DNA of 64,000 bases from Entamoeba histolytica HM-1:IMSS (taxonomy: Eukaryota > Evosea > Mastigamoebida > Endamoebidae): contig NW_001914895.1 of NCBI RefSeq assembly GCF_000208925.1, positions 1 to 64,000 of the forward strand, read 5' to 3'. This document shows positions 11,139 to 20,269 of the stretch, piece after piece; the first letter of the stretch is position 1; each line of letters starts with the position of its first letter. The position numbers were made by a program, and so were the translations under genes. The notes below the pieces were generated by a model. It was not told where the DNA came from. It did not search any database and saw nothing but the letters and a program-made list of their open reading frames with translations.

Positions 11139-12131
11139 TTACAAACTTCTTTTTTTAAGATGAAGATTTGCTATTATATAACCAAATAATGAACACAAAA
11201 TACCCATAATCAAATCAGATAAGTAATGATATCTATTCCATATTGTTGAAACACAAATAAGGAATGTCATGACAAAAACAATTTTCCCAATCGTTTTATG
11301 AGAATAGTAAATACCAAAAGCAACTGCTAATGTTTCACCACAATGTCCAGAAGGAAATGTTCCAGATGAATCATCTCTATCAACATGATTTCTCCACCAA
11401 GAAGAAAATCCAAAACCTTGAATTGAATGAGTATAATGAGACTTCAAATATAATCGTGGACTTTTTCCAGGAACAATAATATTAATAAGGAAAATTAATG
11501 AAAATGTACATGACCAACAAATAACGAGATATTCCATTTCTATATACCGACTTTTTTTTGATATCTTGTGTGTTAGGTCAATTTGTCCATTTTTTTCTTT
11601 CCACCATTCTATAATTATTTCGAGACAACAAACTCCAAATGAAAGATATCCCCAAATATAGAAGGTGATATAAATCAATTCAAAATAATCATTTAATAAT
11701 TTCCCATGAAATGTAGTTGGATTAAGATATTTACTTGAATCAACCATTAACGAAATTTGACCTTCAGAAAAATGAGGGAATAAAAAAGAGTCAAGAGAAA
11801 CAAGAAATTGATCAAAGAATGTTGAACGAATAGTCTTTATCATTTCTGTAGTTGAAATAAAATTAAATGCTAAGCCTAATGTAAGTAAGAAGCAATTAAA
11901 CATTTTGATCAAATCTTCAATTGGTTTTAATATCTTTGGAGTATATTGATAAAAGATTCCAAACACAATCAATGTCATTTGATAGATATAACAAACCCAG
12001 ACAACTCTGAAATTTTGTGAAATAAAAGAAGTAAAAAATCCAAAAACAACAATCCACAATGAGATAAAATTCAATGTATTCTGTTTAAATATATTAACAA
12101 TAGTATGTACACTTTTAAAAAATTTATTCAT
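11139..12131 (-). CDS. PAP2-superfamily membrane enzyme (lipid phosphatase or sphingolipid synthase type)
   Basis: A 330-residue polytopic protein with about six to eight hydrophobic segments. The PAP2 active-site signatures sit near the C-terminus: GTFPSGH (PSGH at 260-263) and RYHYLSD, with His about 302 and Asp about 306 inside the last membrane pair. Upstream, GKSPRLYL may stand in for the first conserved motif. The layout, with signatures late and His-x3-Asp in a membrane helix, fits both lipid phosphate phosphatases and the AUR1/sphingomyelin-synthase-like transferases. Entamoeba makes inositol- and ethanolamine-phosphoceramides, so a sphingolipid synthase is an attractive candidate, but sequence alone does not decide between them. 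The ATG at 12131 is clear. The gene is divergent from beta-amylase, with 366 nt between the two start codons. Confidence 0.75.
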   Translation of the reverse strand: MNKFFKSVHTIVNIFKQNTLNFISLWIVVFGFFTSFISQNFRVVWVCYIYQMTLIVFGIFYQYTPKILKPIEDLIKMFNCFLLTLGLAFNFISTTEMIKTIRSTFFDQFLVSLDSFLFPHFSEGQISLMVDSSKYLNPTTFHGKLLNDYFELIYITFYIWGYLSFGVCCLEIIIEWWKEKNGQIDLTHKISKKSRYIEMEYLVICWSCTFSLIFLINIIVPGKSPRLYLKSHYTHSIQGFGFSSWWRNHVDRDDSSGTFPSGHCGETLAVAFGIYYSHKTIGKIVFVMTFLICVSTIWNRYHYLSDLIMGILCSLFGYIIANLHLKKRSL

Positions 12132-12497
12132 TCTTTCGTATTTGGACCGTCATTTCTATTTCTCAATTATAAAGGTTTTTAAGTGGTTAGCTTTTCGTTT
12201 CGTAAATTATCTCTTTCTTATTATCACTTTTTTGAATTGGTGATTTTTTTAGAATTTATCTTACATTTTTCCATGATATATTCTTTTTCCATTTGACTTA
12301 ACTTTTCAACTTTTTTATAATTGTTTTTGTTATTTTAATATGATTTTGAAGATAAATTTTTTTTCTTAGTCAAAAAGTTAAAATTATAGTATCTCATTAA
12401 TTTTTTATCCTTCCACTTTATTTTTAAGTTCAGTTATTTTAAAATTAGATAACGAAGGTATTTATAAACAAAAAAGAACTGAAAGATATTATTATTG
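12132..12497. promoter_or_regulatory. Divergent promoter region with TATA-like and GAACT words for beta-amylase
   Basis: The shared upstream region of the PAP2-fold gene and beta-amylase. On the plus strand GTATTTATAAA at 12458-12468 resembles the Entamoeba TATA element GTATTTAAA, and GAACT lies at 12476-12480, 17 nt before the amylase ATG. On the minus side I see no equally clear pair. Confidence 0.5.
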
Positions 12498-13808
12498 ATG
12501 ATTGCATTAATTGCAATCCTTTCACTTGCCTCAGCAACTGAAGTTAATTTGATGATGCCACTTGACACTGTTAATTCTAATGGAATTAATAATAAAGGAC
12601 AACTTCAAAATGATTTAAATAAAATTAAGTCAGGAGGAGTTGCTGGAGTTATGGCAGATATTTGGTGGGGACTTGTAGAAACATCACCAAGAAATTACAA
12701 TTGGAATGGATATAAAGAATTAGTTCAAATGGTTAAAAATGCAGGATTAAAATTCCAAGCAGTTATGTCATTCCATAAATGTGGAGGAAATGTAGGAGAT
12801 TCAGTAACTATTCCCATTCCACAATGGGTAATTAATGCTGGTGAATCAGCTGGTGCTTTCTTTAAAGATCGTGAAGGTTGGACTAATAATGAATATATTT
12901 CATTTGCCGCTGATGAAGAACCTGTTTTTGAAGGTAGAACACCACTTCAAATGTACAAAGATTTTATGACTTCATTTAAACAAAACTTCCAAAGTTATAT
13001 TGATGATGGAACAATTAATGAAATTCAAGTAGGTATGGGACCATGTGGAGAAACTAGATATCCATCATATCCAGGAGCTAAATTCCAATATTGTGGAATT
13101 GGTGAGTTTGAATGCTCTGATAAATTTTCTCTTTCAAAATTAGCTGCTGCTGCATCAAATGCTGGACATTCAGAATGGGGATATTCTTCTCCATCAAATG
13201 CAGGAAATTATAATTCTAGACCACCCTCATCAACAGGATTCTTTGGAAATGGAAATGATAATTATAAAAGTGAATATGGTAAATTCTTCCTTGGATGGTA
13301 TCATCAACTTCTTCTTGATCATACTAATAAAGTACTTTCTATTGCTAAATCAATCTTTGGTAATTTAGCTATTGCAGGTAAGATTTCTGGAATTCATTGG
13401 TGGTATACTGATGCTTCTCATGCTGCAGAAGTTACTGCTGGTTATTATAATACTAATAATCAAAATGCTTATACTAATATTGCTCAAGTTTTCAAAAACT
13501 ATGGTACTCGATTTGATTTTACTTGTCTTGAAATGAGTGGAACTGATGGAAATTGTGGTTCAAATCCAGCTGCTCTTGTTGACCAAGCTTATAAGAGTGC
13601 TGCTTCTGCTGGACTTGGAAAATGTGGAGAAAATGCACTTGAATTATGTGGATATGGAGGATGTAATACTAATGGATTTAATCAAATTGTTAAACAAGCA
13701 AAATGGTATGGACTTCATTCTTTTACTTATTTAAGAATGACTAGAGCTCTTCTTGATGATGGAACAGCTTGGGGACAATTTTGTTCCTTTGTTAATTCGA
13801 TGAGATAA
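12498..13808 (+). CDS. Secreted beta-amylase, GH14
   Basis: The frame opens at a TTG at 12495, but the ATG at 12498 begins a clean signal peptide (MIALIAILSLASA), giving 436 residues. The enzyme should release maltose from the non-reducing ends of alpha-1,4-glucans. Family landmarks are MADIWWGLVE, AVMSFHKCGGNVGD, GMGPCGETRYPSYPG with the putative acid Glu 185 (soybean Glu186), and FTCLEMSG with the putative base Glu 345 (soybean Glu380). Length is slightly below plant enzymes. The signal peptide implies export to the endomembrane system, lysosome-like compartments or outside, where it could act on host, bacterial or dietary starch and glycogen. GH14 is mainly a plant and bacterial family, so its presence in an amoeba suggests ancient transfer. 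Base composition and codon use look like the neighbours, so any transfer is old. Confidence 0.95.
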   Translation: MIALIAILSLASATEVNLMMPLDTVNSNGINNKGQLQNDLNKIKSGGVAGVMADIWWGLVETSPRNYNWNGYKELVQMVKNAGLKFQAVMSFHKCGGNVGDSVTIPIPQWVINAGESAGAFFKDREGWTNNEYISFAADEEPVFEGRTPLQMYKDFMTSFKQNFQSYIDDGTINEIQVGMGPCGETRYPSYPGAKFQYCGIGEFECSDKFSLSKLAAAASNAGHSEWGYSSPSNAGNYNSRPPSSTGFFGNGNDNYKSEYGKFFLGWYHQLLLDHTNKVLSIAKSIFGNLAIAGKISGIHWWYTDASHAAEVTAGYYNTNNQNAYTNIAQVFKNYGTRFDFTCLEMSGTDGNCGSNPAALVDQAYKSAASAGLGKCGENALELCGYGGCNTNGFNQIVKQAKWYGLHSFTYLRMTRALLDDGTAWGQFCSFVNSMR

Positions 13809-13940
13809 GTATTTACTTTAAATTATATTCAACATGTTTTCTTTTTTAAAGTTAAAAATGAAAATAATAATATTTACTCAATTTTTTGTTACAGTTGTTG
13901 TAATTGATTGACTTAATATACTAATTAAATTCTTCATTAA
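13809..13940. other. Short convergent spacer
   Basis: A 132-nt AT-rich spacer between the beta-amylase stop and the end of the minus-strand TIPIN-like gene. Nothing else is visible. Confidence 0.4.
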
Positions 13941-14435
13941 TTAAAAATATTCTTCTCCTTCTTCTATTGATTGGTTATCTTCATTAGTTGAATTAAAGTA
14001 TTGTTCAATATCTTCTGTTTGATTTTCCATATATTGGTATGGCTGAAATTCTTCTTCTTCAGTACGACCTTTATTTTCTTCATTTCTAAGCCAATCCTAA
14101 AGTTTAAAATTAGTTAAAACATAAAGTAACTATTAGTTAGAGAAACAAACACACATAATTTCATTTTTACCTAGTTTATATAATTGTGCAACAAACTGTT
14201 CAAAACTAATACCAGGACGTACATTCTTTCCCCAAGTTTTATATATTTCAAGTAATTGACTAACATTCTGAAGATAATCTTCATTTTGGTGTAATAAAAA
14301 GTCTTTTAATAAATTTTGGAGATGTGGAATTCCTGTCTTTTCATTCACTAAATCAGAGATTTCAACTCGGGTTTTAACTCGCTCTGCTTTCTTCTTTTCG
14401 TTTTGTTCAATATCTTCTTTAGAATTTCTTTGCAT
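13941..14435 (-). CDS. TIPIN/Csm3/Swi3-like replication fork protection protein (two exons)
   Basis: Exon 1 is 14151-14435 and exon 2 is 13941-14096. The intron at 14097-14150 (54 nt) starts GTTTGT and ends TTTAG, phase 0. Unspliced, the frame would stop after a few nonsense residues (CVCFSN). Spliced, it gives 146 residues ending in an acidic tail. The core has the Swi3 pattern: GIPHLQNLL, then LLEIYKTWGKNVRPGISFEQF, then KLGKNEIM joined across the junction to DWLRNEEN. That order matches the conserved Leu/Tyr/Trp, Pro and KLG positions of TIPIN. TIPIN with Timeless stabilises stalled forks and supports S-phase checkpoint signalling. This copy is short, essentially the core domain plus a tail. 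Its start codon is 51 nt from that of the divergent Yip1 gene. Confidence 0.75.
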
Positions 14436-14449
14436 CTAATTGGAAAAAA

Positions 14450-14457
14450 AATGAACT
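14450..14457 (+). promoter_or_regulatory. AATGAACT element in a 51-nt divergent promoter
   Basis: An exact AATGAACT word, the published GAAC-element consensus core, sits 29 nt before the Yip1 ATG at 14487 and 14 nt upstream of the TIPIN-like ATG at 14435 on the other strand. The whole space between the two ATGs is 51 nt, so both promoters must overlap. Confidence 0.55.
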
Positions 14458-14486
14458 AAATATTTCAGTACTTGACCATTTCTCAG

Positions 14487-15282
14487 ATGGACTTTGGAGA
14501 CGATCAAGATTTCGTCACTTTTGACATTGGGTCTGTTGGGGACTTTGATGACTTTGACTTTTCTACTCCAGAAAACCCTCCTGTTAATCAACCGAATTCT
14601 CAAATAGGTATGAAATCTGTTTCACCAATGTTATCTCCTACAGTTATCACTTCTGTAGAACAAAACGAAAGTACAACAAGTCAACAATTAAGAAATGTTG
14701 CTGTTGAAGGAAATATTAGTGAAGAAATTGAACCACCTTTATTAGAGGAATTAGGAATTGACTTTTCCTTAATAACAAAAAGAATTATTTCAAGACTAAA
14801 TCCATTTGGTTCAATAGAAGCAATAGAAAGTGATGTAATTGGTTCTTTATTCTTTGGGTTATTACTTGGTGTATCTATACTATTAACAGGGAAATTTAGA
14901 TTTGGATATGTTTTTGGATTTACTATTATTGGTTCTTTAGCAGAATATTTTATATTAAACCTATTGTCAAATAAAGATATTGACTATTTCGTTGTTTTAA
15001 CTAATCTTGGATATTCATCATATCCACTTGTTCTTCTTGGTATTGCTTCACTCTTTGTTTCGTTTGTTTCTTTTTCTTTTTACATTATCAAGACTCTATT
15101 ATAATAACTTCATTAGAAATATAACAATTCTTATTATTATCGCAATTTTTGCTATTGTCTGGTGTACATATGCTAGTAGTCGTTTATTTACTACTTTACA
15201 AGAAATTGTTGATAAGAAGATTCTTGTTGCTTATCCAATGGCATTGTATTTTATCCTTTTTGTATTATTAGTAATGTGCTAA
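14487..15282 (+). CDS. Yip1-family (YIPF5-like) Golgi/ER membrane protein, two exons
   Basis: Exons are 14487-15061 and 15117-15282, separated by a 55-nt GTTTGT...TAG intron in phase 2. Splicing yields 246 residues. An upstream TTG at 14472 is in frame, but the first ATG is 14487. The acidic cytosolic N-terminus is followed by PPLLEELGID, a strong YIPF5/Yip1A signature, and then NPFGS and five hydrophobic segments (first in exon 1: ESDVIGSLFFGLLLG). Exon 2 supplies the last helices, including VAYPMALYFIL, the usual LVAYP motif. Yip1 proteins bind Rab/Ypt GTPases and Yif1 and act in ER-Golgi transport. A paralogue at 49841-50645 has the intron at the same place and phase. Without splicing the frame would end in a false hydrophobic tail. 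Confidence 0.9.
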
Positions 15283-15404
15283 GAAAAAGTCAGCAACAAA
15301 AAGGATTAAGCATTATAATTCCAAGTCGTATTACTCTTTTTTGTTTTACATCACGAAATTTAATATAAAAACTTTAAAATAGAAGAAACTTAATAATATG
15401 AATC

Positions 15405-16958
15405 ATGATTGCATTTGTTGATTCTATTAATCATTATTTATTATCAAACTTAACTCAATGTGCATATGACTTATCAAAATTATTATATGCACAATTACCT
15501 TCAAATGAAAATAGATTATTATTTGCTCAGTGTTTGTATAGAGTAGCAAAATATGATGAATGTCGTTCTCATCTTTCTGCACTTCCACCTTCTGAACAAT
15601 CAATGAACCTTCTTGGACTTTGTATTTTAGCAACAAAGAAATATTCTGCAGGTATCACTCAAATGACGTCTTTTGTTACTTCTCATAAGAATCCAGGTTT
15701 ATATTATCTTCTTGGTGAGATGCATTTTCATTTAGGAAGAAGAAATGAAGCGATTCGATGTTTTGAGTCAGCATTAACAATTGATAGTAATCTGATTTCT
15801 GCACAACTAAGAATTATTGAAATGGGAGAAGTATTATATCGTAATGTTGTTGCACGCTCATCTGATACCATTCCTTTTTCATATGAACAATTTCCAAGAA
15901 GAAGGTTATTTCCATCAGAAATTAATCCCCAAAAAGAGTCAGAGAATGCTGTTGATGTCACAGCTATTAATGGATATCTTAAGGCTTGTGTTTCTATTGA
16001 AAAAGGAGATGTTATTAATGCAACAACTATAATGAAAAATGAAGTTAATTCAATTATTGGTTCAAATGAAGGATTATTACTTGCTGCTCGTATAAGTTGT
16101 ATTGAACAAAACCCAAATATAACTGTTGCATTAGGAAGAAATGCTGCTAGAATGTATCCTTTTGCAATGAGCTTATATCCTTTTTATGGTGAAGCACTAT
16201 ATCAACTAAAAAGTTGGAAAGAATTACATGCACTAGCTATGAAATCTGGAGAATACAGATGGTGTTATGAGTCTTGGATTGTATTAGGATTTGAAGCACT
16301 TGGATTAAATAAGAATAGTGATGCTGTTACCTGTTTTGAGAAAGCACTATCAATTAAATATTGCGTCCAAAATGAATTATATCTTGCAAATGCCTTAATG
16401 AAAGACAAACAATTTCAAGATGCACTTAAACATTATAGAATAGTTATTCAATTAAACCCCAATAGTTATAAGGGATGGTGTGGTATTGCTTGTGCTTCAT
16501 TAGAATTTAAGTTATATTCAGAGGCATTATCAGCCTCTTCTATTGCAATTGGATTAAGTAATACTATTGAGGCATTAACTGTTGGCGTTATTGTGTCAAT
16601 GAAAATGAAGAAATATGATCAGTCAATAAAATGGATAAATTCATTATTAAATTTAACTCAGTCAGTGGAAATTCGTTTAAGAAAAATAGTTTTATTAGAT
16701 TCTGTTGGAAATATTCAACAAGCAATAAAAGATATTAAAGCACTGAGAGAAGAATCAATGAATGATGTTACTGTTAGACTAGTATATGCTCGGTTATTAA
16801 AAAAGACTGGAAATATTCAAATGGCTCTTGAAGAATATGAAATGCTTAAACAACTCTTTCCTAAATATCGTTTAGCTCTTGAAAATGAAATTGATAAAAT
16901 GAATAATGGAGTAATAGGTGAAGAAGTATTAGCATTCCCTGAATGGATTGGATATTAA
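15405..16958 (+). CDS. TPR-repeat protein, possibly an APC/C subunit of the APC7/APC3 type
   Basis: A 517-residue protein made almost entirely of helical TPR units. Clear ones are at about residues 90-130 (LYYLLGEMHFHLGRRNEAIR), 285-330 (WIVLGFEALGLNKNSDAVTC) and 330-365 (NALMKDKQFQDALKHYRIVI). It has no signal peptide, kinase or other catalytic domain. The N-terminal helical pairs with RLLFAQCLYRVAKYDE, the continuous TPR superhelix and the length all resemble the TPR lobe subunits of the anaphase-promoting complex, APC7 more than APC3. TPR proteins converge easily, so the assignment is weak. Entamoeba is thought to have a reduced cell-cycle machinery, so a real APC subunit would be notable. 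The ATG at 15405 begins the frame; an out-of-frame ATG at 15398 opens only a few codons. Confidence 0.6.
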   Translation: MIAFVDSINHYLLSNLTQCAYDLSKLLYAQLPSNENRLLFAQCLYRVAKYDECRSHLSALPPSEQSMNLLGLCILATKKYSAGITQMTSFVTSHKNPGLYYLLGEMHFHLGRRNEAIRCFESALTIDSNLISAQLRIIEMGEVLYRNVVARSSDTIPFSYEQFPRRRLFPSEINPQKESENAVDVTAINGYLKACVSIEKGDVINATTIMKNEVNSIIGSNEGLLLAARISCIEQNPNITVALGRNAARMYPFAMSLYPFYGEALYQLKSWKELHALAMKSGEYRWCYESWIVLGFEALGLNKNSDAVTCFEKALSIKYCVQNELYLANALMKDKQFQDALKHYRIVIQLNPNSYKGWCGIACASLEFKLYSEALSASSIAIGLSNTIEALTVGVIVSMKMKKYDQSIKWINSLLNLTQSVEIRLRKIVLLDSVGNIQQAIKDIKALREESMNDVTVRLVYARLLKKTGNIQMALEEYEMLKQLFPKYRLALENEIDKMNNGVIGEEVLAFPEWIGY

Positions 16959-17028
16959 TAATACAAATTTAATTTTGTTTTTTAATTTTGTTTTTATAAA
17001 CAAAAAAAAAATAGAAAAAAATCGATAG

Positions 17029-17033
17029 GAACT
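17029..17033 (+). promoter_or_regulatory. GAACT promoter word upstream of AP-1 gamma
   Basis: GAACT sits 32 nt before the ATG at 17066 in a very short (about 100 nt) intergenic region that otherwise consists of A and T runs. The call is by motif and position. Confidence 0.4.
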
Positions 17034-17065
17034 AAAAAAAAAACTGAAAGAATTACTTTTGACAG

Positions 17066-19633
17066 ATGAAATCTTTCAAAGAACCTCCAAAACACTCTAT
17101 TAAATTAAGAGAACTTATTGAACGAGTTAAGGCATGTAAAACTATTGAAGAAGAAAAAATTCTTATTACAAGAGAATGTGCTGATATCAGAAGTACTATG
17201 CCAGAAAATCAATACAAAACAAGAAATGTAATGAAATTAATTTATTTAGATTTATTAGGATATAATACACAATTTGCTCAAATAGAATGTCTTGCTTTAA
17301 TTTCATCACATGAATTTCAAACAAAAAGAATTGGATATTTAGCATTAGGATTATTACTTGATGAAAATCAAGAGACATTAACATTAATTATTAATCATTT
17401 ACAAAAAGATCTTGAAAGTGATAATCAAAATATTGTGGAATTAGCACTAACGACAATAGCTAACATTGGTAGTGAAGAATTGTGTCAAGTAATTTCACCT
17501 CATGTCCTTAAAGTTTTTAATTCAAGAATAAGAAATGTACAAAAGAAAGCTATTGCAGCAGCATTACGTATTATTAAAAAATGTCCAAATCTTATTGATC
17601 AATATATAAATCCTGTTATTGGATTTTTAAATAAGTCTGAAAATGATTTTATTCTTCCTATAACTAAATTAATTATTAGTATTATTACTCATCCATCATT
17701 TCAACATGCTTTTGATTCTTGTATTCCAATTCTCATTTCGATATTAAATAAAAATACTCGTGGAAATGGATTTGATGTTTCACTTCAAGCATGTATTTGT
17801 TGTAATATATTAGACTTATTAAAAAAAATTTATACAAAGAAATATATATTTGATATTGAAGATGTATTGTCTGATATTATTATTAATTCTCCAAAAAATA
17901 GTATTGGAATTTGTGTTGGATTTGCTGCTGCTCAATGTGCATTGGAAATTGAATGTGATTCATTAGTAAAAGAGATGGGAATAAATTATATTATTAGATT
18001 AATATATGATGAATATCCAAATACTCGATACGCTGCTTTTAGATATATTGAATTAAGAACAGAATCAATTTGGAAATTTTTAATTCCTTTTACTTCAAGA
18101 ATTCTTGATTGTCTTGAAGATGAGGATGAAGGAATTAAACTCTTTGCTTTACACATTTCTGCTCAATTAGCTCAATATGGTTCTCAAAAAGAAATTGTTC
18201 ATCATATTATTACTTCATTAGGAGAAGGTGAAAAGTATACAAAAGAAGCCTCAAAAGTTGTTTGTGATTTAGTAGAGCTTGTGGATGCAGAGGCTCAATG
18301 GAAGTTTGACTGTTTACTAAATACAGCAATGGAATCAGACAAATACATAAATGAAAATATTACCCAACGACTAATTAATATCATTTCATTAAATGATATC
18401 CAAACTTATGCTGTTACTAAATTATTCCCATTAATGAGAAGTGCCTCTCAACCAATTAAAAAAGCTGCAGTCTGGTGTGTTGGTGAATATTTTGATTTAT
18501 TAAAAAATGTGGTTAAAGAAGATATAATAATTAATGAAGTTATCAGATGTAATTGTGAAGAATTAATTAGAATAACTGCGTTAGCTAAAATTGCTGCACG
18601 AGAAGGAGAAAAAGAAAGAAGTAATATTGGTAAATTATTAGTTCAATTTAAAGGTGGTCATTCATTCGAAGAAAATCAAAGATATAATGAAGCCATTGCA
18701 GTGTGTAACAAAGGTACGTATGTGAATGGTTGGAAAAGAATGCCTGCAATAGAAGAAGTCACTGAGTTTGGTCATGATAGTTCAAATACTTCAATTACTC
18801 TCAAAAAACTTGATAAAAAAGAACAATTAAATATTATTGAAGAAGATAAAATACAACAAACACCTTTAGAAGGGCAACTACCATCTCTACAAAACAATTT
18901 TACTTCTACCACTACTACAACTCTTTTAGATTTTAATAATGGAAAAGAAGGAAAGAGGAGTGATGTTTTATTCAACCAATCAACTAATTTACAGAATAAC
19001 AACTCTTCATTAAATGATATACTTGGTTTTGTTCCTACTACTCAAATAAAACCTTCTAAATATGATATATTAGGTTCACTTGAAAATGATCAAAAAAATC
19101 AACAACAACAATCCGTTGCACCATTGATGTTCGATCTTATTGGAAATGATTCTATAATAAACAGTGAATCTAAAAACGAAAATCAATTCATAGAACCTCA
19201 ACAATCCATTGTTTCAGATGAAAAGAAAGAAAACACACAAATCAACAATAATGAAAATGATGACTTTGAATTCACTGAGTATATACCATCTGCACCTGTT
19301 GAAAAAATTATTGATGTTTGTCAAGATACATTTCTTCATATCCAATTCAAAATTAAGAAAAATGGTGATGAGTGTACTGTTGTTACAGTATTTAAAAACA
19401 CAGGAAATGAAAATATCAAAAATATTGTCTTAAAAGTAGCTGCCCCAAAAACTATTCATGTTGATGTCCAATGCATAGAAAAAGAAGTAATTAACCCTCA
19501 AGAGGAAAGTACTCAACTATTTACTACAAAAGGACAAGTTAATGGAAATGTTCCTGTAAAGATAAGAGTTGAATATTTAAAAGGAACTGAACAAAAAGTT
19601 CTTCAATCAACACCAGTGATACTCAACCAATGA
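17066..19633 (+). CDS. AP-1 adaptor complex gamma subunit (gamma-adaptin)
   Basis: An 855-residue large adaptin. Residues 1 to about 570 form the HEAT-like trunk with family landmarks ECADIR, RNVMKLIYLDLLGY and FAQIECLALI near the N-terminus. Residues about 575-735 form a Ser/Asn/Gln-rich flexible hinge. Residues about 750-855 form the gamma-ear (GAE) beta-sandwich (DTFLHIQFKIKKNGDECTV). AP-1 recruits clathrin and sorts cargo between the trans-Golgi network and endosomes, where Arf1 and phosphoinositides bind it. The ear, with its short appendage lacking the alpha-adaptin platform domain, separates it from AP-2 alpha. It is complete, intronless and starts at the first ATG. Confidence 0.92.
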   Translation: MKSFKEPPKHSIKLRELIERVKACKTIEEEKILITRECADIRSTMPENQYKTRNVMKLIYLDLLGYNTQFAQIECLALISSHEFQTKRIGYLALGLLLDENQETLTLIINHLQKDLESDNQNIVELALTTIANIGSEELCQVISPHVLKVFNSRIRNVQKKAIAAALRIIKKCPNLIDQYINPVIGFLNKSENDFILPITKLIISIITHPSFQHAFDSCIPILISILNKNTRGNGFDVSLQACICCNILDLLKKIYTKKYIFDIEDVLSDIIINSPKNSIGICVGFAAAQCALEIECDSLVKEMGINYIIRLIYDEYPNTRYAAFRYIELRTESIWKFLIPFTSRILDCLEDEDEGIKLFALHISAQLAQYGSQKEIVHHIITSLGEGEKYTKEASKVVCDLVELVDAEAQWKFDCLLNTAMESDKYINENITQRLINIISLNDIQTYAVTKLFPLMRSASQPIKKAAVWCVGEYFDLLKNVVKEDIIINEVIRCNCEELIRITALAKIAAREGEKERSNIGKLLVQFKGGHSFEENQRYNEAIAVCNKGTYVNGWKRMPAIEEVTEFGHDSSNTSITLKKLDKKEQLNIIEEDKIQQTPLEGQLPSLQNNFTSTTTTTLLDFNNGKEGKRSDVLFNQSTNLQNNNSSLNDILGFVPTTQIKPSKYDILGSLENDQKNQQQQSVAPLMFDLIGNDSIINSESKNENQFIEPQQSIVSDEKKENTQINNNENDDFEFTEYIPSAPVEKIIDVCQDTFLHIQFKIKKNGDECTVVTVFKNTGNENIKNIVLKVAAPKTIHVDVQCIEKEVINPQEESTQLFTTKGQVNGNVPVKIRVEYLKGTEQKVLQSTPVILNQ

Positions 19634-20269
19634 AAACTGATTTAATTTTTTTTATCACTAAGTCTTTGTTTTTTTTTGTCTCAATGAGTGATTGGTTGTA
19701 TTACATTACATGGTATTGTAAGTTTTTGTTTTCAAATATTCATAAAGTTTTGCTAGGAAGTTATGAGTCATAGACATTATAAGAATAAAGAGGAATTTTT
19801 GGTAATTCAAAGAATTGGATAAACACCTAATATTATATCACTAATAAAATACTTTTGTTGATATTGTGTTTTCAAAATAACTTAGGCATAAAGTTTTAGG
19901 TTTACATGTTATTAGGCTAATAACAATGTAATGTGATTTAGAGAAGAAAAAAGTATATTACACAGTGTATAAATAAAATAATAATAACAGTTAATTACAT
20001 CTATTCTTTATAAGAGAATAATAAATGTCTTAAAAAAGAATAAAGGTTTATTTGAAAATAAATAAACCAACAAAGTCACTTTTTAAAATTGTTTAAACCA
20101 CCTATTTGTTTAAGTAAATGTGAAATTAATTTAAATGTCATCACCCTTTAAAGATTTAATAGAATTTATTTGAAAAGATAAAGAGAATTTATTTGTTTGT
20201 TCAATTAAATAAAAATGTAAATTAATAAAGTGAAAATTGATATTGAATTGTTTGAATAAAAGATAATGG
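19634..20269. other. Convergent intergenic region, no gene seen
   Basis: AT-rich DNA between the gamma-adaptin stop and the end of the spliced minus-strand membrane protein. An open frame at 20131-20361 on the minus strand overlaps the true second exon in another frame and is not a gene. Confidence 0.5.
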
